Below are positions 34,381 through 46,116 of a stretch of DNA of 64,000 bases, piece by piece. A model generated the notes under the pieces. It was not told the origin of the DNA, searched no databases, and saw only the letters and a list, made by a program, of their open reading frames with translations. How positions within the stretch are numbered: the stretch's first letter is position 1; each line of letters opens with the position of its first letter. This DNA comes from Diphasiastrum complanatum (lineage: Eukaryota; Streptophyta; Lycopodiopsida; Lycopodiales; Lycopodiaceae), in NCBI GenBank assembly GCA_029204225.1, contig CM055092.1, positions 18,500,886 to 18,564,885 of the forward strand, in the 5' to 3' direction. Position numbers and translations under genes: made by a program.

Positions 34381-35590
34381 GAAATGGGTTCCCACTCTTT
34401 TTTAAGTTTGAATAGTTATGGAGGTAGAAATGGACCAATAGGATTTTGAGGGCAAGGTCCTCCTCTCTACTATAAATAGGGGTAAACTCAAGTTGTTCCT
34501 CATGTTCATATCCTCATTTCAATACAAGCAGATTGGTTCTCTTATGGAATGGATTCGTGAATGTCCTTGCTCTCTATCTCTTTTCCTCCATCTCTCATGT
34601 TTTTGTTGTATTTGCTAATTGTTGGATCTGAATGTATTTTGAATTGCTATTTCTTATGTTTTTTGTAAGAGAGAAAGGGAGAGAGAGAAAGAGTAAGCTA
34701 TCTTCATTGTGGAACGTAGTGTTAATGAATGTAGTGTTAATTGTGTAGTGTTAACGCTTAGGATTAAATTAGTGCTAACGTGTTAGAGTTAGATGTGGAT
34801 CTTCCATTCATGCTAAAATTTGATATATGCTATCGTTCTCATGAGAACGAACCTACGCGTGACAACTAACTTCATCTCCATGATGCTAGATTGCTTGGAT
34901 CTTGGGTTGATGATAGGTAGGAAAGAAATCCACTACAATTTTGGCATCGTTTCCAAGGAGCTACGCCAATTTTTTAGTTTGCAACATGTTTGTTGGATGG
35001 TTAGCTTGCATTAGGCATCTTGTCGTGGCATAAATAGTGTTAAAACTGCATTTAGGGTTAGTTGGAAGTGATTTTGCCCGATTTCAGTGGATTTGCTTGT
35101 TTGAAATCTAATCTGATTATTGAACAGGTGAAGCTGTTCAATCACCATTCTTAAGATCCATCTGGATCTGAGAAATAAAAAACAACAACAAAAATTTGTC
35201 AAATCAACCAGATCTTCGTCAAAAGGAGGACAACTACAACAATAGTCAAGAACAATGGAATATTTTCTCAATCGTGAAGACCGCCAAATACATACATGAT
35301 AAGGGTGCATGCAATTATTTTTTTTAACAATACAAGGTGCTTTGCAAATCACAACTCACCGAAGAACCAACTTCGGGCTGTACAAACAATGACTCTTTCT
35401 TAATATGTCCATACACGTGAACGTGTAATATAGTAATATGTCGCTCTCACCTTAATGCATACTTACATTGTGCACACGGACATGGTATTCTCTAGTATAG
35501 CCAAGCCTCTGATCCGATATGTGATGGTCCTTCCTCGTCATCTGAAAAAGAAGAACGTGAACTCGCCATTTGCATCGGTGCACCTTGATG
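34381..35590 (+). repeat. Dispersed repeat block R2, inner copy
   Basis: Contains tataaatagggg at about 34471, the tagtgttaa cluster at 34718-34760 and, at its 3' side, an inverted CACTA first-exon block. The same order recurs as a direct copy at 43525-44652. It looks like one old composite element; no coding region is intact. Confidence 0.6.
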
Positions 35591-36984
35591 ATTGGAAATT
35601 GATGGAACACAAAATTAGAGATGATCAACAATACATAAACAAACTAATTGAATCCACTGAGACAACTAGTCTATTGAATTTGCTTTTACAAGATAAATTA
35701 AATGAAATCTTTTGACAAACAATAATGTTCATCCTAGCTTAGTTGTATGGCACTTATTTGGATTGTTAGAAGTCTATCATAAATATGATGGTGATGTATG
35801 GCACCGGGGGTTCCATGCATCTTGATGACATATAAATTCAACATAGGTCTAAAGAAATCCCTACTTATTGTTTGTGACAAGGCCAACTACAATCTTGTAA
35901 TCCATGGTCATTGTTTGTGACAAGGCCAATTGCACTTTTTTGATCCATGCTCATTGTTTGTGACAAGGCAAACGATAATCTTGTGAAGAGCGAGGCTAGG
36001 CATGTAATGATGCACATAGGCATGAATCAGATATCATGACATCTGATCCATGCCTATGTGCATATTACATGGCTAGCTTTGCTCTTCAGTTCTCCTAAAT
36101 TAATGAAAACTGAGAAGTGCATAGTATTCTACTTTCAAATCCAATTTTGTACAATCAAAATAGTACGTCATTCAAGGATTCAAGGTTAAGGTGTTTTTGA
36201 TCAAAATATCTAAACATCCAAATTCTTAAAGATTCCTTCTACACTAAGGTCACTTGTTATCATCTAGTTACCATATGTCACAATCAAAGTATGTCATAAT
36301 ATCTCGCAACAGGAAAATAGTGTTACACTCATATGGTCAGAAGTCATTCATAAATATGATGGTGATCTATGGCAGTTCCAGGCATTTCGATGTATAAATT
36401 CAAGATAGGTCTAAATCCCTCATTGTTTGTCACAAGGCCAACTGGAATCTTGTCACGATATCTATTCCTCTGTCTTTCATTACATGGCTAGCCCCTTGAG
36501 TACTTTTAAACTAATGAAAACAACAGGGATCTGCAAAATCTGCTTGATCAGAATCTAATTTTGTACAATCAATTGCAAAAGAGTACGTCATTGAGGAGTT
36601 CAAGGTGCTTTTGATCAATTCTTCTTTGCTTTTGGATCTTTGTACGTAGGCCTTTATTACAATGAAGGTTCTCGCCAGTTCCATTACTATATTATGCCAA
36701 TTTTCTCGAGTACTAGAAATAGGGACATATGTAAATGGATCCCTTGGAAAATTACTATTTCGCAAAATCATTACTTTTGACAAATTTCAGAATTTTGAGT
36801 AGTTGGATGCCCAAGAATAGTAGTTAGATGCCAATCACGTTGATGTTTGGATACTTATAACATCCTTTAACCAGATGAGTATAATGTAGCAGTTACAAAA
36901 TAGTTTCCTTCAATGCACTATTCTTTAAAAGCATGGGAATATAACAACTGACAATCCTTGATAACTGTGTGATTTTGAATGGAA
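35591..36984. other. Noncoding right-arm stretch
   Basis: Mirrors 7623-9015, with the repeated word ttgtttgtgacaaggcca. No gene. Confidence 0.55.
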
Positions 36985-38202
36985 CGTATTTGAGTTGTTC
37001 TTTTGGCCTAAGATGAAAGGTCATGTGGAGGCATACGTTCAAAGTTGTGAACAATGCCAACAAAACAAAGTAGAAAGACTCAAAGTTGCGGGTCTTTTAC
37101 ATCCCTTGGAAATTTTTCAATAAGAAATGGGAAAGTATTTCAATGGATTTTGTGGTTGGACTCCCTAAAACCCGAAGTGATAACAATGCCTTTTGGGTGG
37201 TGGTTGACAAGCTGACCAAGATGGCGCAATTTATACCAACTAAATCAACTGTCAAGGCATCTGAACTAGCCCAACTTTTCGTTGAAAAGTTTTTCAGAGT
37301 GTATGGTTTGCCGAATGATATCATTAGTGATCCTGACTCCAAGTTCACTGGTAAGTTCTGGCAAGCAGTTTTTGAATAACTTGAAACAACCCTTAGTCTT
37401 AGTTCTTCGGATCACCCAAAATCTGATGGGCAGACAGAACGAGTCAACGAGACGTTGGAGGATATGCTTAGAGCATACGTTTCTCACCGACGGTCTGACT
37501 GGGAAAAGTATCTCCCTTTGGTTGAGTTCGCGCACAATAGTGCTAAGCATTCTGCCACCGGATTCACTCCTTTTATGCTGATGTATGGCTTCCAGCCACG
37601 TTCTCCAGTTTCGGTCGGTCTCAAAGGTCTCAAGGTGCAAGCTGCAGTAGATTTCCTACAAGATATGCAAGAAATGCTGCTAGTGGCCAAGGAAAGCATG
37701 AAAACCACTCAGGATAGAGCTCAATTTTATGCTAATCGCGGTTGATCACCTCGGGATATTGAGGTCGGAACCTGGGTGTATCTTAAAATCCCTAAGGATT
37801 CGAAGGTACTCCGGACGGGAGAATGCCATAAGCTATCTCCTCGATATAGCGGACCTTATAAGGTTGTAAAGAAAATCAACCCGGTCGCGTTTCAACTAGA
37901 TCTTCCAATTGGGGTTAGGGTTCATCCTGTTTTCCATGTAAGTCGTTTAAAAGAATGACTTAGTAGGAAGGATTCCCTAATTCCGGAAGGTGAACTAGTT
38001 GAACTCGAGGATCTGTCTACCTTTGTGCCTAATGTACCTGAAAGAGTTGTTGACGTTCGTCGTCACCAATTGAGAAACCATTTGGTTTCTGAATTTCTCG
38101 TACGTTGGAAAGGTAAGACAGATGACGAGGACACTTGGGAGAGAGAGGACTATCTAAGACTGAACTTCCTTGGCTTGCTCCCATTAGGAGGAGACTCTTA
38201 AA
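36985..38202 (+). pseudogene. Chromovirus integrase-chromodomain relic (right-arm copy)
   Basis: Inverted twin of 6407-7622. It shares the two TGA stops (near 37743 and 37957). It also has its own lesions: an extra T near 37118 that shifts the frame, and a TAA at 37378-37380 where the left copy has AAA. The chromodomain part (about 38040-38160) reads V-D-V-R-R-H-Q-L-R-N and W-K-G-K-T-D-D-E-D-T-W. Confidence 0.88.
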
Positions 38203-38213
38203 GAAGGAGGGAA

Positions 38214-38739
38214 TGTTACATACCCATAAGGGTACGCAACAAGAAACTTGAGGTGACGATCTCAGTTATGGGACAGAACACTGATATAGAGCTATAAATC
38301 TTTTGGATGCCACATGTCAATGTCTCATTGGCACGCGGTGACTCATTGTTATGGACCCGCGTCAGTGTGCACAACTGCCGCGTGTCATTAGTCATGTGTG
38401 ACTCCTATGGAGGGAGATGACCCACCTGGACTATGTATATAGAGGTGGATCTCCATGAGCTAGCTATTCATTCTCTCTTGGAGAATGAAGAGCTCTTCCA
38501 CTGGTGGTCAGGTCAGGACGAGTATCTAGGCCTCAGGATGTAGGTAGGTGAGGGTCGAGGGTAAGGCATGGTGGTATGGGACACCATGGCTTACATGAGA
38601 TCCGAGCTTGCTTGAAGGTGGTCTGTGGCTCCAGTGCATGGGGGTGAGGTGGCAGTACCTCTATGGTTGGGTGGAAACTTAGCGTTCGTCACCTGTTTGA
38701 ACTTTAGCAATGATTGCCATGACGATGGGGATTCTAACA
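38214..38739 (+). mobile_element. Chromovirus 3' LTR, full-length copy
   Basis: 526 bp, TGTTACATACCC...ATTCTAACA, directly after the polypurine-like aaagaaggaggga. Has a TATA-like tatgtatatagag at about 38434. The left-arm copy lacks 111 bp of it. Confidence 0.82.
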
Positions 38740-38769
38740 GTGAGGGTGCTAGACCATATTTCTAGATGG

Positions 38770-39215
38770 TCGGAATGCCCATTGGAATAGGTGGATCTAT
38801 GAAGTTTGTTAAAGCAGCATCTATTCCGATGGATATTTTAATGTCAGATCTTCTATTCATCTGATGTATATCCAGTTTTTGGGGCAGATACAGATTTGCA
38901 TATGGATCTTCATTGTTCTTTGTGTAAATTTAGTTTTTGCTTTGTGTGGATTTTGTTTTCTTTTTTCAGATTTGTTTTGTAAAATTTAGATTGTTGCAAG
39001 AATATTTTTTGGGGTAATATACTTAACAACCTTCAATATTGGTTTTTGTTTTGCAGGTTTCATTGTTGATTTGTGGGCCGATCACCATCAGAGCAGTTCA
39101 AATGCACATTCTGTAGCAGATCCCAGGTATTGGCATGGTAGGAATTGAGGCCGGAATACATGATGTTGTTTTGAACAGTATACCAATGTCTATTCCGACC
39201 TCCCCTTAGTTTTTT
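38770..39215 (+). repeat. Dispersed repeat family R1 (right arm)
   Basis: Inverted twin of 5500-5965; noncoding. Confidence 0.5.
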
Positions 39216-39539
39216 TTGGACCTTTTAAATGACATATCTATGAGTTTTATGATAGATTTTAAAGGGCTAAAAGCATGGTTTGGTGGTACAAAAAAATAAC
39301 CCATTTTTCATTGTACCTTTTGGTAATACATTTTACGTTTTGGGAATTTTATTACTCATAATTGTTTTGAGTCCACATTAAAAATGACATAACTTTTTAG
39401 TGGTAAGTCCAATTTCAATGCAGTTTAATGCATTAGAAAGTGCTTGACAAGTGCTTTCCAATGATATATTACATGACATACTTTTGAGCTATGGCTAAAA
39501 AGTTATGGCAAGTCAAAAGTATGGGGATTTTATGGTTAA

Positions 39540-39952
39540 AAAATTTCTTGTTGGACAATAAGTTCCACAAGAAAACCCAAACGCCGTAGGGAGGGATCAT
39601 GTGGTGACATTCTGGAATAAGATATAATCATACGGTTTGGGAGTTTTGTTTAGTGCTATATAATGTTATCTTTTGGTTTTCTCTTTGTGTTTGTTTAGGG
39701 TGTGTGTGTGTGCATGTGCATGTAAGTATGATATTTTATGTTTCATACTTACTAGTTCATGCTACTCTAATTCGTAGTATCTTAATTTACATTTCATGCT
39801 TATTAGTTCATGCAACTCTAATTCATAGTATTGTAATTCATGTTTCATGCTTACTAGATCATGCTACTCTAATTCGTAGTACCTTAATTTATTCATGCTA
39901 TTTTAATTTGTAGTATCTTAATAAATGTGCTATATATTAGTTATGTTTCATG

Positions 39953-40023
<71 letters not shown>

Positions 40024-40631
40024 ATGAAAGCGTTAAAAGTAACTCTTACTTTCTTCTGTTAAAGGCGTGGATCAAATATTTTATTGTTGGAAGATAAGTT
40101 TCACAAGAAAGCCCAAACATCGTAGGGAGGGAGCATGTGGTGACATTCTGAAATAGGATATAATTGTACGGTTCGGGAGTTTTGATTAGCACTCTATAAT
40201 GTTTTTTATTTATTTTTTAAGTCTTCGTGTGTGTTTAGGGTGTGTGTGTGTCTATAAATATGATGCCATTAGTTTATGTTTCATGCTTTATAGTTCATGC
40301 GTATCAATTAAGATACTACAAATTGAAGTAGTATGAATAAATTAAGGTACTACACGAGAAAGCCCACAAGCCGTAGGGAGGGAGCACATGGTGACATTCT
40401 AGAATAGGATATAATTATATAGTTCGGGAGTTTGATTAGCACTCTATAATGTTCTTTGCTTTTTTCTCTTCGTGTGTGTTTAGGTTGTGTGTGTGTGTGT
40501 GTATAAGTATAATGCCATTAGTTATGTTTCATGCTTACTAGTGCATGCTACTCTTATTCGTAGTATCTTAATTTATGTTCCATGTCTGTAGTATCTTAAT
40601 TTATGTATTATATATTAGTTATGTTTCATGC

Positions 40632-40687
<56 letters not shown>

Positions 40688-40950
40688 ATAAAAGAGTTCA
40701 GGTAACCAACACTCCCAATTCAGGTAACCAACACTCCCAATTCTAGGAAGGTGTGTAGCCCTTGTTTTTTTCCATTAAAGACATGGTTCAAATGTTTCTT
40801 GTTGGAAGATAAATTCCACATGAAATCCCAAATGCCGCAGGGAGGGCGCATGTGGTGACATTCTAGAATAGGATATAATCACACGGTTTGGGAGTTTTGA
40901 TTAGAACTTTATAATTTTTTTTTTCTCTTCGTGTGTGTTTCTAGCTCTTT
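39540..40950. repeat. Tandem expansion with (AG)n tracts
   Basis: Four copies of an about 85-base block (cgtagggaggga, catgtggtgacattct, gatataat, gggagttttg) start at about 39557, 40092, 40345 and 40807, separated by GT-rich and tact(ag)ttcatgct-rich spacers. AG dinucleotide tracts lie at 39955-40021 and 40634-40685. The left arm has a single 85-base block (4690-4790) and one TC tract. Confidence 0.8.
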
Positions 40951-41510
40951 TACTTTTTCTTAGCTGACAATGCCTGATCCTCTTGTGTGGTTTGCCTTGA
41001 CTTTACTATCCATCGTCTTTTGCTCTTCTTGCATGCAAATCTTTGAAGGTAGGCAATTCCACTTAAAGACATTTATAAGCCTTCTGATATACCACTCATT
41101 GTGGTATGTACCAATCTGACATCTCTGATTGGTTCTCCAATTGCCACAAGCTGGTGCCTCATCTCCTGGTGAAGAAAGGTCCCACCATTTCACCTTCTTC
41201 CATTCTGATGGTGTTCAATCTGGACTTTAAGAACATGGCTCGAGCTAGATTAGAAGTTTGAAATTGTGTTTTAAAAGCTTCCCAAGCTCCCCTAGTAGTC
41301 ATGACATGACTAATATGGGTAATCACATGATTGTTCACTGATAGATTGATCAATGATAATGCTCTCATCACCTTCTTGTCATAGGCCCTCATGTTAGTGT
41401 GAGTGGTGTCCCAATGCTTGCAACAATATCCCATAGCTCTTTCTCCATGAGTATACTCTTCATTTTGAACTTCCAAATGTTATCATTGGAAGCCCCATCG
41501 ACTTTACTTA
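40951..41510 (-). pseudogene. Copia gag relic (right-arm copy)
   Basis: Inverted twin of 4060-4690 with the same frameshifts and a handful of substitutions. Confidence 0.7.
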
Positions 41511-41765
41511 CATCACCAAAATGTGCTTCATTAATGTTGGAAATCTCCAAATTGCATAAAACTCCATCTTGTAGGCTAAAGAGAGTATTATGAGGCCAAC
41601 AATGATGTCAAAGGTAAAAAATAATGACCTACAATTTTTGGCTTACAAAGCCACTCTCTGCTTCACTGCCAAATTGGAAGCCCAGTCACTTTCGCTTTGC
41701 AAAATGCTCCTTAACACGAATTCCCAACTTCATGCCCTGTAAGGTGGTGAAGTCTCCTTCGTTTA

Positions 41766-43277
41766 TACTAAGAAATTAGGTTGTCAATTGCATCATCCAG
41801 TTGGCTGTGATGTGCTGGCATTCATCCAGTCAAGACTTCCCAAAAACTCATTTGTTGATAAATTAATGCAAGTCGGTGGCTTTAATTCCAAGTGGAATAT
41901 TAATTGTCACTTGGTAGAAATAAACCGTTTGTCACATAGTTCGCATTTTTTCGAAAAATGCGACAGCCGAAAAATGCGAAAATGCAAAAACCTGAAGTTT
42001 CCAAGGTCTTCGAAGTGGCCGAAGTGAGAATAACAACTTGTGAACCATTTTTGAGTAGTTCTGTAGACTGTGTAAAAACATGAAGAAAACTACAGATCTG
42101 GATATTCAGTTGGATGAAGATTAAAAATTAATTAGTCGATTAGTAGGAGAATAATCCAATACTCTCCCTTAATCTGAATCCATGAATGCCTTGACCTTCA
42201 AACTTAGTTTTGCACAAAACTTTCTATGTGTATCCAAGCTTAGTAAAAATATATGTTGTCATGTTTTGCGTTGGACAGTACTGCAAGTTAATCTCTTTGT
42301 CGAGAAATTTGTTTTTGATGAAGTGATATTTGATTTCAATGTGCTGACTCCTGGAATGAAACCTTAGGTTGTGGCTGATAAGGAAATGACAATTTGATTA
42401 ACACAAAATAAAATCATCAGAGCATATTGATTCAGAACGATATTTGAGAGTAAGTTCCTCAGCCAAATTGCTTCTTTTGTAGCTGGAGAGGTTGTGATAT
42501 ACTCTAATTCAGTTGAATATAGAGCTATCGATGATTGCTTGAAGAAAATCACTATTCGACATCTTGAGTGTGAAGAATTTCCTTCGTAGATGTAACTTGG
42601 TAGTTATGTCTCTCACATCATATAGTGAGCTCAGGATGTCCCAAACTCCTTTCAAAGTTTTGGCTTCAGCTATGTGGCCAATATGAGTATCTCATATATT
42701 GAGGATAATAAGCGCAAAAGCTTTACCATCCTTCGATTTCCACTTTGAATCGAATTTGTCATCTTCAAGCTTTACTTCAATACTTGTAGCAACATCCCAC
42801 AACTCGTTGATGATTAGCAAGGTCTCTATCTTCAATTTTGACTAGTAATTGGATCGATTCAGCTTATCTGCGATAAGATAGGCTTTACTTTGATAATCCA
42901 TCTAGAATTTTTAGTCTGTCGATTGTATCGATGATGTTAAGAATGATGTCATACTGCGCTATAAATAGAATATCGTTCTCTGATTCTGAAAATGATGCTA
43001 TGAACTGAAAAATATGATATCCATTTGATATCACGAATGATGTCAAGCACTAGAGCTCTGATATAACAAATCGCTTTGATACTATGAAGGCAATTGCATA
43101 TTAGAGAATACGCTCTAATACTATGTTGGAAAGAGGTGATGAGATGATGACATGAGAGAAAGCAATTTGACAAAGTTGAAGTAGTAGGTAGACGACTTCA
43201 TCGAGCGCAACGGAATGAACCTTCTTTCTTGTGCATGACTACGCCTATAAGTGTTGAACAAAAGGCAGTAATAGAAA
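41766..43277 (-). pseudogene. Internally deleted Copia relic (right-arm copy)
   Basis: Inverted twin of 300-1811: LTR piece, polypurine tract (reverse complement at about 42163-42174), RNase H end, gag remnant, decayed primer-binding site and LTR end. It stops at the TATA-like box because the adjoining 2.0 kb is missing. Confidence 0.72.
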
Positions 43278-43524
43278 TCACGTCATTGGAGGGTTTGCGG
43301 ATCTCAAGGCAACCCTAACCCTAGTTAATAAGTGAGAGGGATTTGGCACCCTACATGTGTAAGTCCAACCCGATGATCACATAGTTATTTAATTAACTAG
43401 AAAGTCAATAAAAGTACTTTGGGCCTTTTTGAGGGACTTTTAATGTCAAAATGTCGAGTTAGTGAATAAAGTTGGGACTCCCACCAAAATTGTTTCAAAC
43501 TCAAATTCAAATTGGTTCCCTCCA

Positions 43525-44652
43525 ATTTTGAAATGGATTCCCACTCTTTTTTAAGTTTGAATAGTTAGGGAGGTAGAAATGGACCAAGAGGATTTTGAGG
43601 CCAAGGTCCTCCTCTCTACTATAAATAGGGGCAAACTCGAGTTGCTCCTCATGTTCATATCCTCCTTTCAATACAAGCAGATTGGTTCTCTTATGGAATG
43701 GATTTGTGAATGTCCTTGGTCTCTATCTCTTTTCCTCCATCTCTCATGATTTTGTTGTGTTTGCTAATTGTTGGATCTGAATGTATTTCGAATTGCTATT
43801 TCTTATGCCTTTTGTAAGAGAGAAAGGGAGAGAGAGAAATAGTAAGTTATCTTCATTGTGGAACGTAGTGTTAATGGATGTAGTGTTAATTGTGCAGTGT
43901 TAACGCTTAGGATTAATGGATGTTAGAGTTAGATGTGGATCTTCCATTCATGCTGAAATCTGAGATATGCTATCGCTCTCATCTAGGAAACAAATCCACT
44001 ACAATTTTGGCACCGTTTTCGGAGAGCTACACCAAATTTTCACTTTGCAGCATGTTTGTTGGACGGTTATCTTGCATTAGGCATCTTGTCGTGGCATGAA
44101 TAGTGTTAAAACTGTATTTAGGGTTAGTCTAAAAGTGATTTTGCTTGATATGAGTGGATTTGCTTATTTGAAATCTAATTTGATTATTGAAAAAGAGAAA
44201 CTATTCAGTCACGATTCTTAAGATCCATCTGGATCCGAGAAATTAAAAAAAACAACAAAAATCGGTCAAATCTGTCAATTCTTGGTCAAAAGGAGGACAA
44301 CTACAACAACAGTCAAGAACAATGGAATATTTTCTCCAATCGTGAAGACCGCCAAATACATACATGATAAGGGTGCATGCAATCATGTTTTTTAACAATA
44401 CAAGCTGCTTTGCAAATCAGAACTCACCGAAGAACCGACTTCGGGCTACACAACTAATGACTCTTTCTCAATATGTCCATACATGCTAATGTGTAATATA
44501 GTAATACATCGCTCTAGTCGTAGTGCATACTTACATCGTGTACACAGGCATGGTATTCTCTAGTATAGCTAGGCCTTTGATTCGATATGTGATGGTCCAA
44601 CCTCATCATCTGAAGAAGAAGAACGTGAACTCGCCATTTGCATCAGTGCACC
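43525..44652 (+). repeat. Dispersed repeat block R2, outer copy
   Basis: Direct, more diverged copy of 34381-35590, including tataaatagggg near 43620, the gtagtgttaa cluster near 43865-43905 and the inverted CACTA first-exon block at 44290-44652. The giant inverted repeat ends inside this block (43576). Confidence 0.65.
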
Positions 44653-45184
44653 TTATGTGAATGAGTGCAAATTGTGAAACTAGCTACATTGGTGTATGTC
44701 ATTTTGATGATGGAGTTGTACTAGCATTCTTGGATAGTTTTGTTGATGAAAATGAAGCTTTTGGAGGTTCATTATGTCACTCATTCATGGCCAAGTCATC
44801 AAGTGTTGATGATATCTTGTCGCAAGATGGAGTTCATGGAGTTTTATGGTGAATACATGGCCAGAAAGGATATAATTGGAGGAGACAAGCAAGCAAGTGG
44901 TCATCACTCACATTTATTGTTTGGTTGCTGTTATTTTCTAGAGAGTTCAAAGTGTTAAGCGTGGAGGAATCATTACATTTACATTCTATTTGGTTCTTCA
45001 TGTTCTAGTTACTTCTTGACACATAAAATTGATGTAAAAAATAGTGAAGCATCCCATGTGGACACTATTCTCTATATCAATTATGGAAGTTACTATAAAA
45101 CCATAGAAAGGAGGTCTTAACTTAGTATGGATATCATTCTTAAAATGAATCAAAGCTGTGTGGTAAAAGTAGTTGAAGGGGGGT
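44653..45184 (+). pseudogene. 3' end of a second Gag-plus-unknown-ORF element
   Basis: The last 300 bases align with 26400-26733: both contain aaattgatgta, atagtgaagcatcc, gacactatt and tatatcaattatg. Both then have a 'gtagttgaagg'-type purine tract immediately before an LTR. Upstream frames (44661-44852) are short and may be another piece of the same unknown domain. The 5' part and first LTR are missing. Confidence 0.65.
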
Positions 45185-45824
45185 TGTGAAAAATGTCAAC
45201 TAAGTTTAGTTGAGTTAATTTGGCAATTTGGAGGCCAAAGTGAAATTTTTACTTAGAGATATATTTCTTAATGTCAATAAGGTCTAAAGATAGTGTAATT
45301 TCTACTTTTAACAAGTATATAAGTGGATAAGGTCGGATTTAGAGCTACTACTATTGGTAGTTGACATACATTGAAACTAGTCACTTATTTCTAGGTTTTT
45401 AATGAAGTACCTAGAAGTTGCTATTTTAGGGCAGGTGACTAAGCGGCCAAGTGACAATATGGCTGCTATAAATAGTTGTCAAAACATGGAAAAATCATTC
45501 AAATGTTCTCATTTGTGTGGAGAACTTTTCTCTTTTGATTCTATGTCCATCTCTCGTGTATTTCTCTTGATATCTTTGATTTCTATGTTTAGAATGTTGA
45601 TTTTACTGATCTAGCCTTCACACGTGTGCAGTACACTGATGTATGCAAAGGGACAATACTAAGTCATATATAAGTGTTTATAATCAAATCTTTGCGTATT
45701 TCTAGCTTCTAGAATGCATAACGTAGTGATTTCTAGAAATCTTCTAGCTATTTCTAGATGTGCAACCAAATTTGGCTAAAAATCATTAATCCACTCATGT
45801 GTTTTGGATTTGTATTTTTTTACA
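45185..45824 (+). mobile_element. LTR of the second non-autonomous element
   Basis: 640 bp, TGTGAAAAATGTCAACT...TTTTTTACA. Ends resemble the other two LTR types. Interior words (gcggccaagtgacaatatgg; ctgctataaatag) match the autonomous element's LTR more than the 21825 LTR. CACACGTGTG at 45619-45628. No target duplication could be paired. Confidence 0.7.
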
Positions 45825-46116
45825 GATACATCTACACAAATCAAAATAAATATACATAGATCTACATCTATATCCACACGGCTTTTGGAACAACATAAAT
45901 GCAATGAAAGGTTGATGTCTACACAATGCAATGAAGCTGATATTTAACGCAATAAAAGATAGTATTGATTCAGTATGAAAACAAAACAGATGTAAATGAG
46001 TACAACAAGTTGCGGATCGAAGCCGCGTACTCTAAGCTATTTATGAGCGACTAAAATATAATCTAGAATTAAGCGCAACTACTGATAAGCAATAAACACG
46101 CAATGTCTAATCAAAT
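45825..46116. repeat. Mixed repeat fragments
   Basis: 45825-45960 resembles part of repeat R1 (near 11660-11780). 45946-46110 resembles the interior of the Copia LTR at 28213-29116. Confidence 0.45.

Larger units (their letters stand above)
30404..43576 (-). repeat. Right arm of the giant inverted repeat
   Basis: Reverse-complement partner of 1-14181. Pairing sums (left plus right coordinate) step through about 44585-44612 (inner part), 44719, 45571 and 43577 (outer end). These steps mark a 111-bp segment present only here in the chromovirus LTR, about 850 bp of tandem expansion at 39540-40950, and a 2.0-kb segment missing at about 41765. The inner end at 30404 joins a Copia pol relic. The outer end at 43576 is followed by sequence that also resembles 34430-35590, so the duplicated block ends inside a dispersed repeat. 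Confidence 0.93.

Noticed and set aside
1-43576. The whole inverted repeat as one giant terminal-inverted-repeat transposon
   Set aside because: The arms are mosaics of unrelated relics in both orientations and no target duplication or transposase spans them; segmental duplication fits better.
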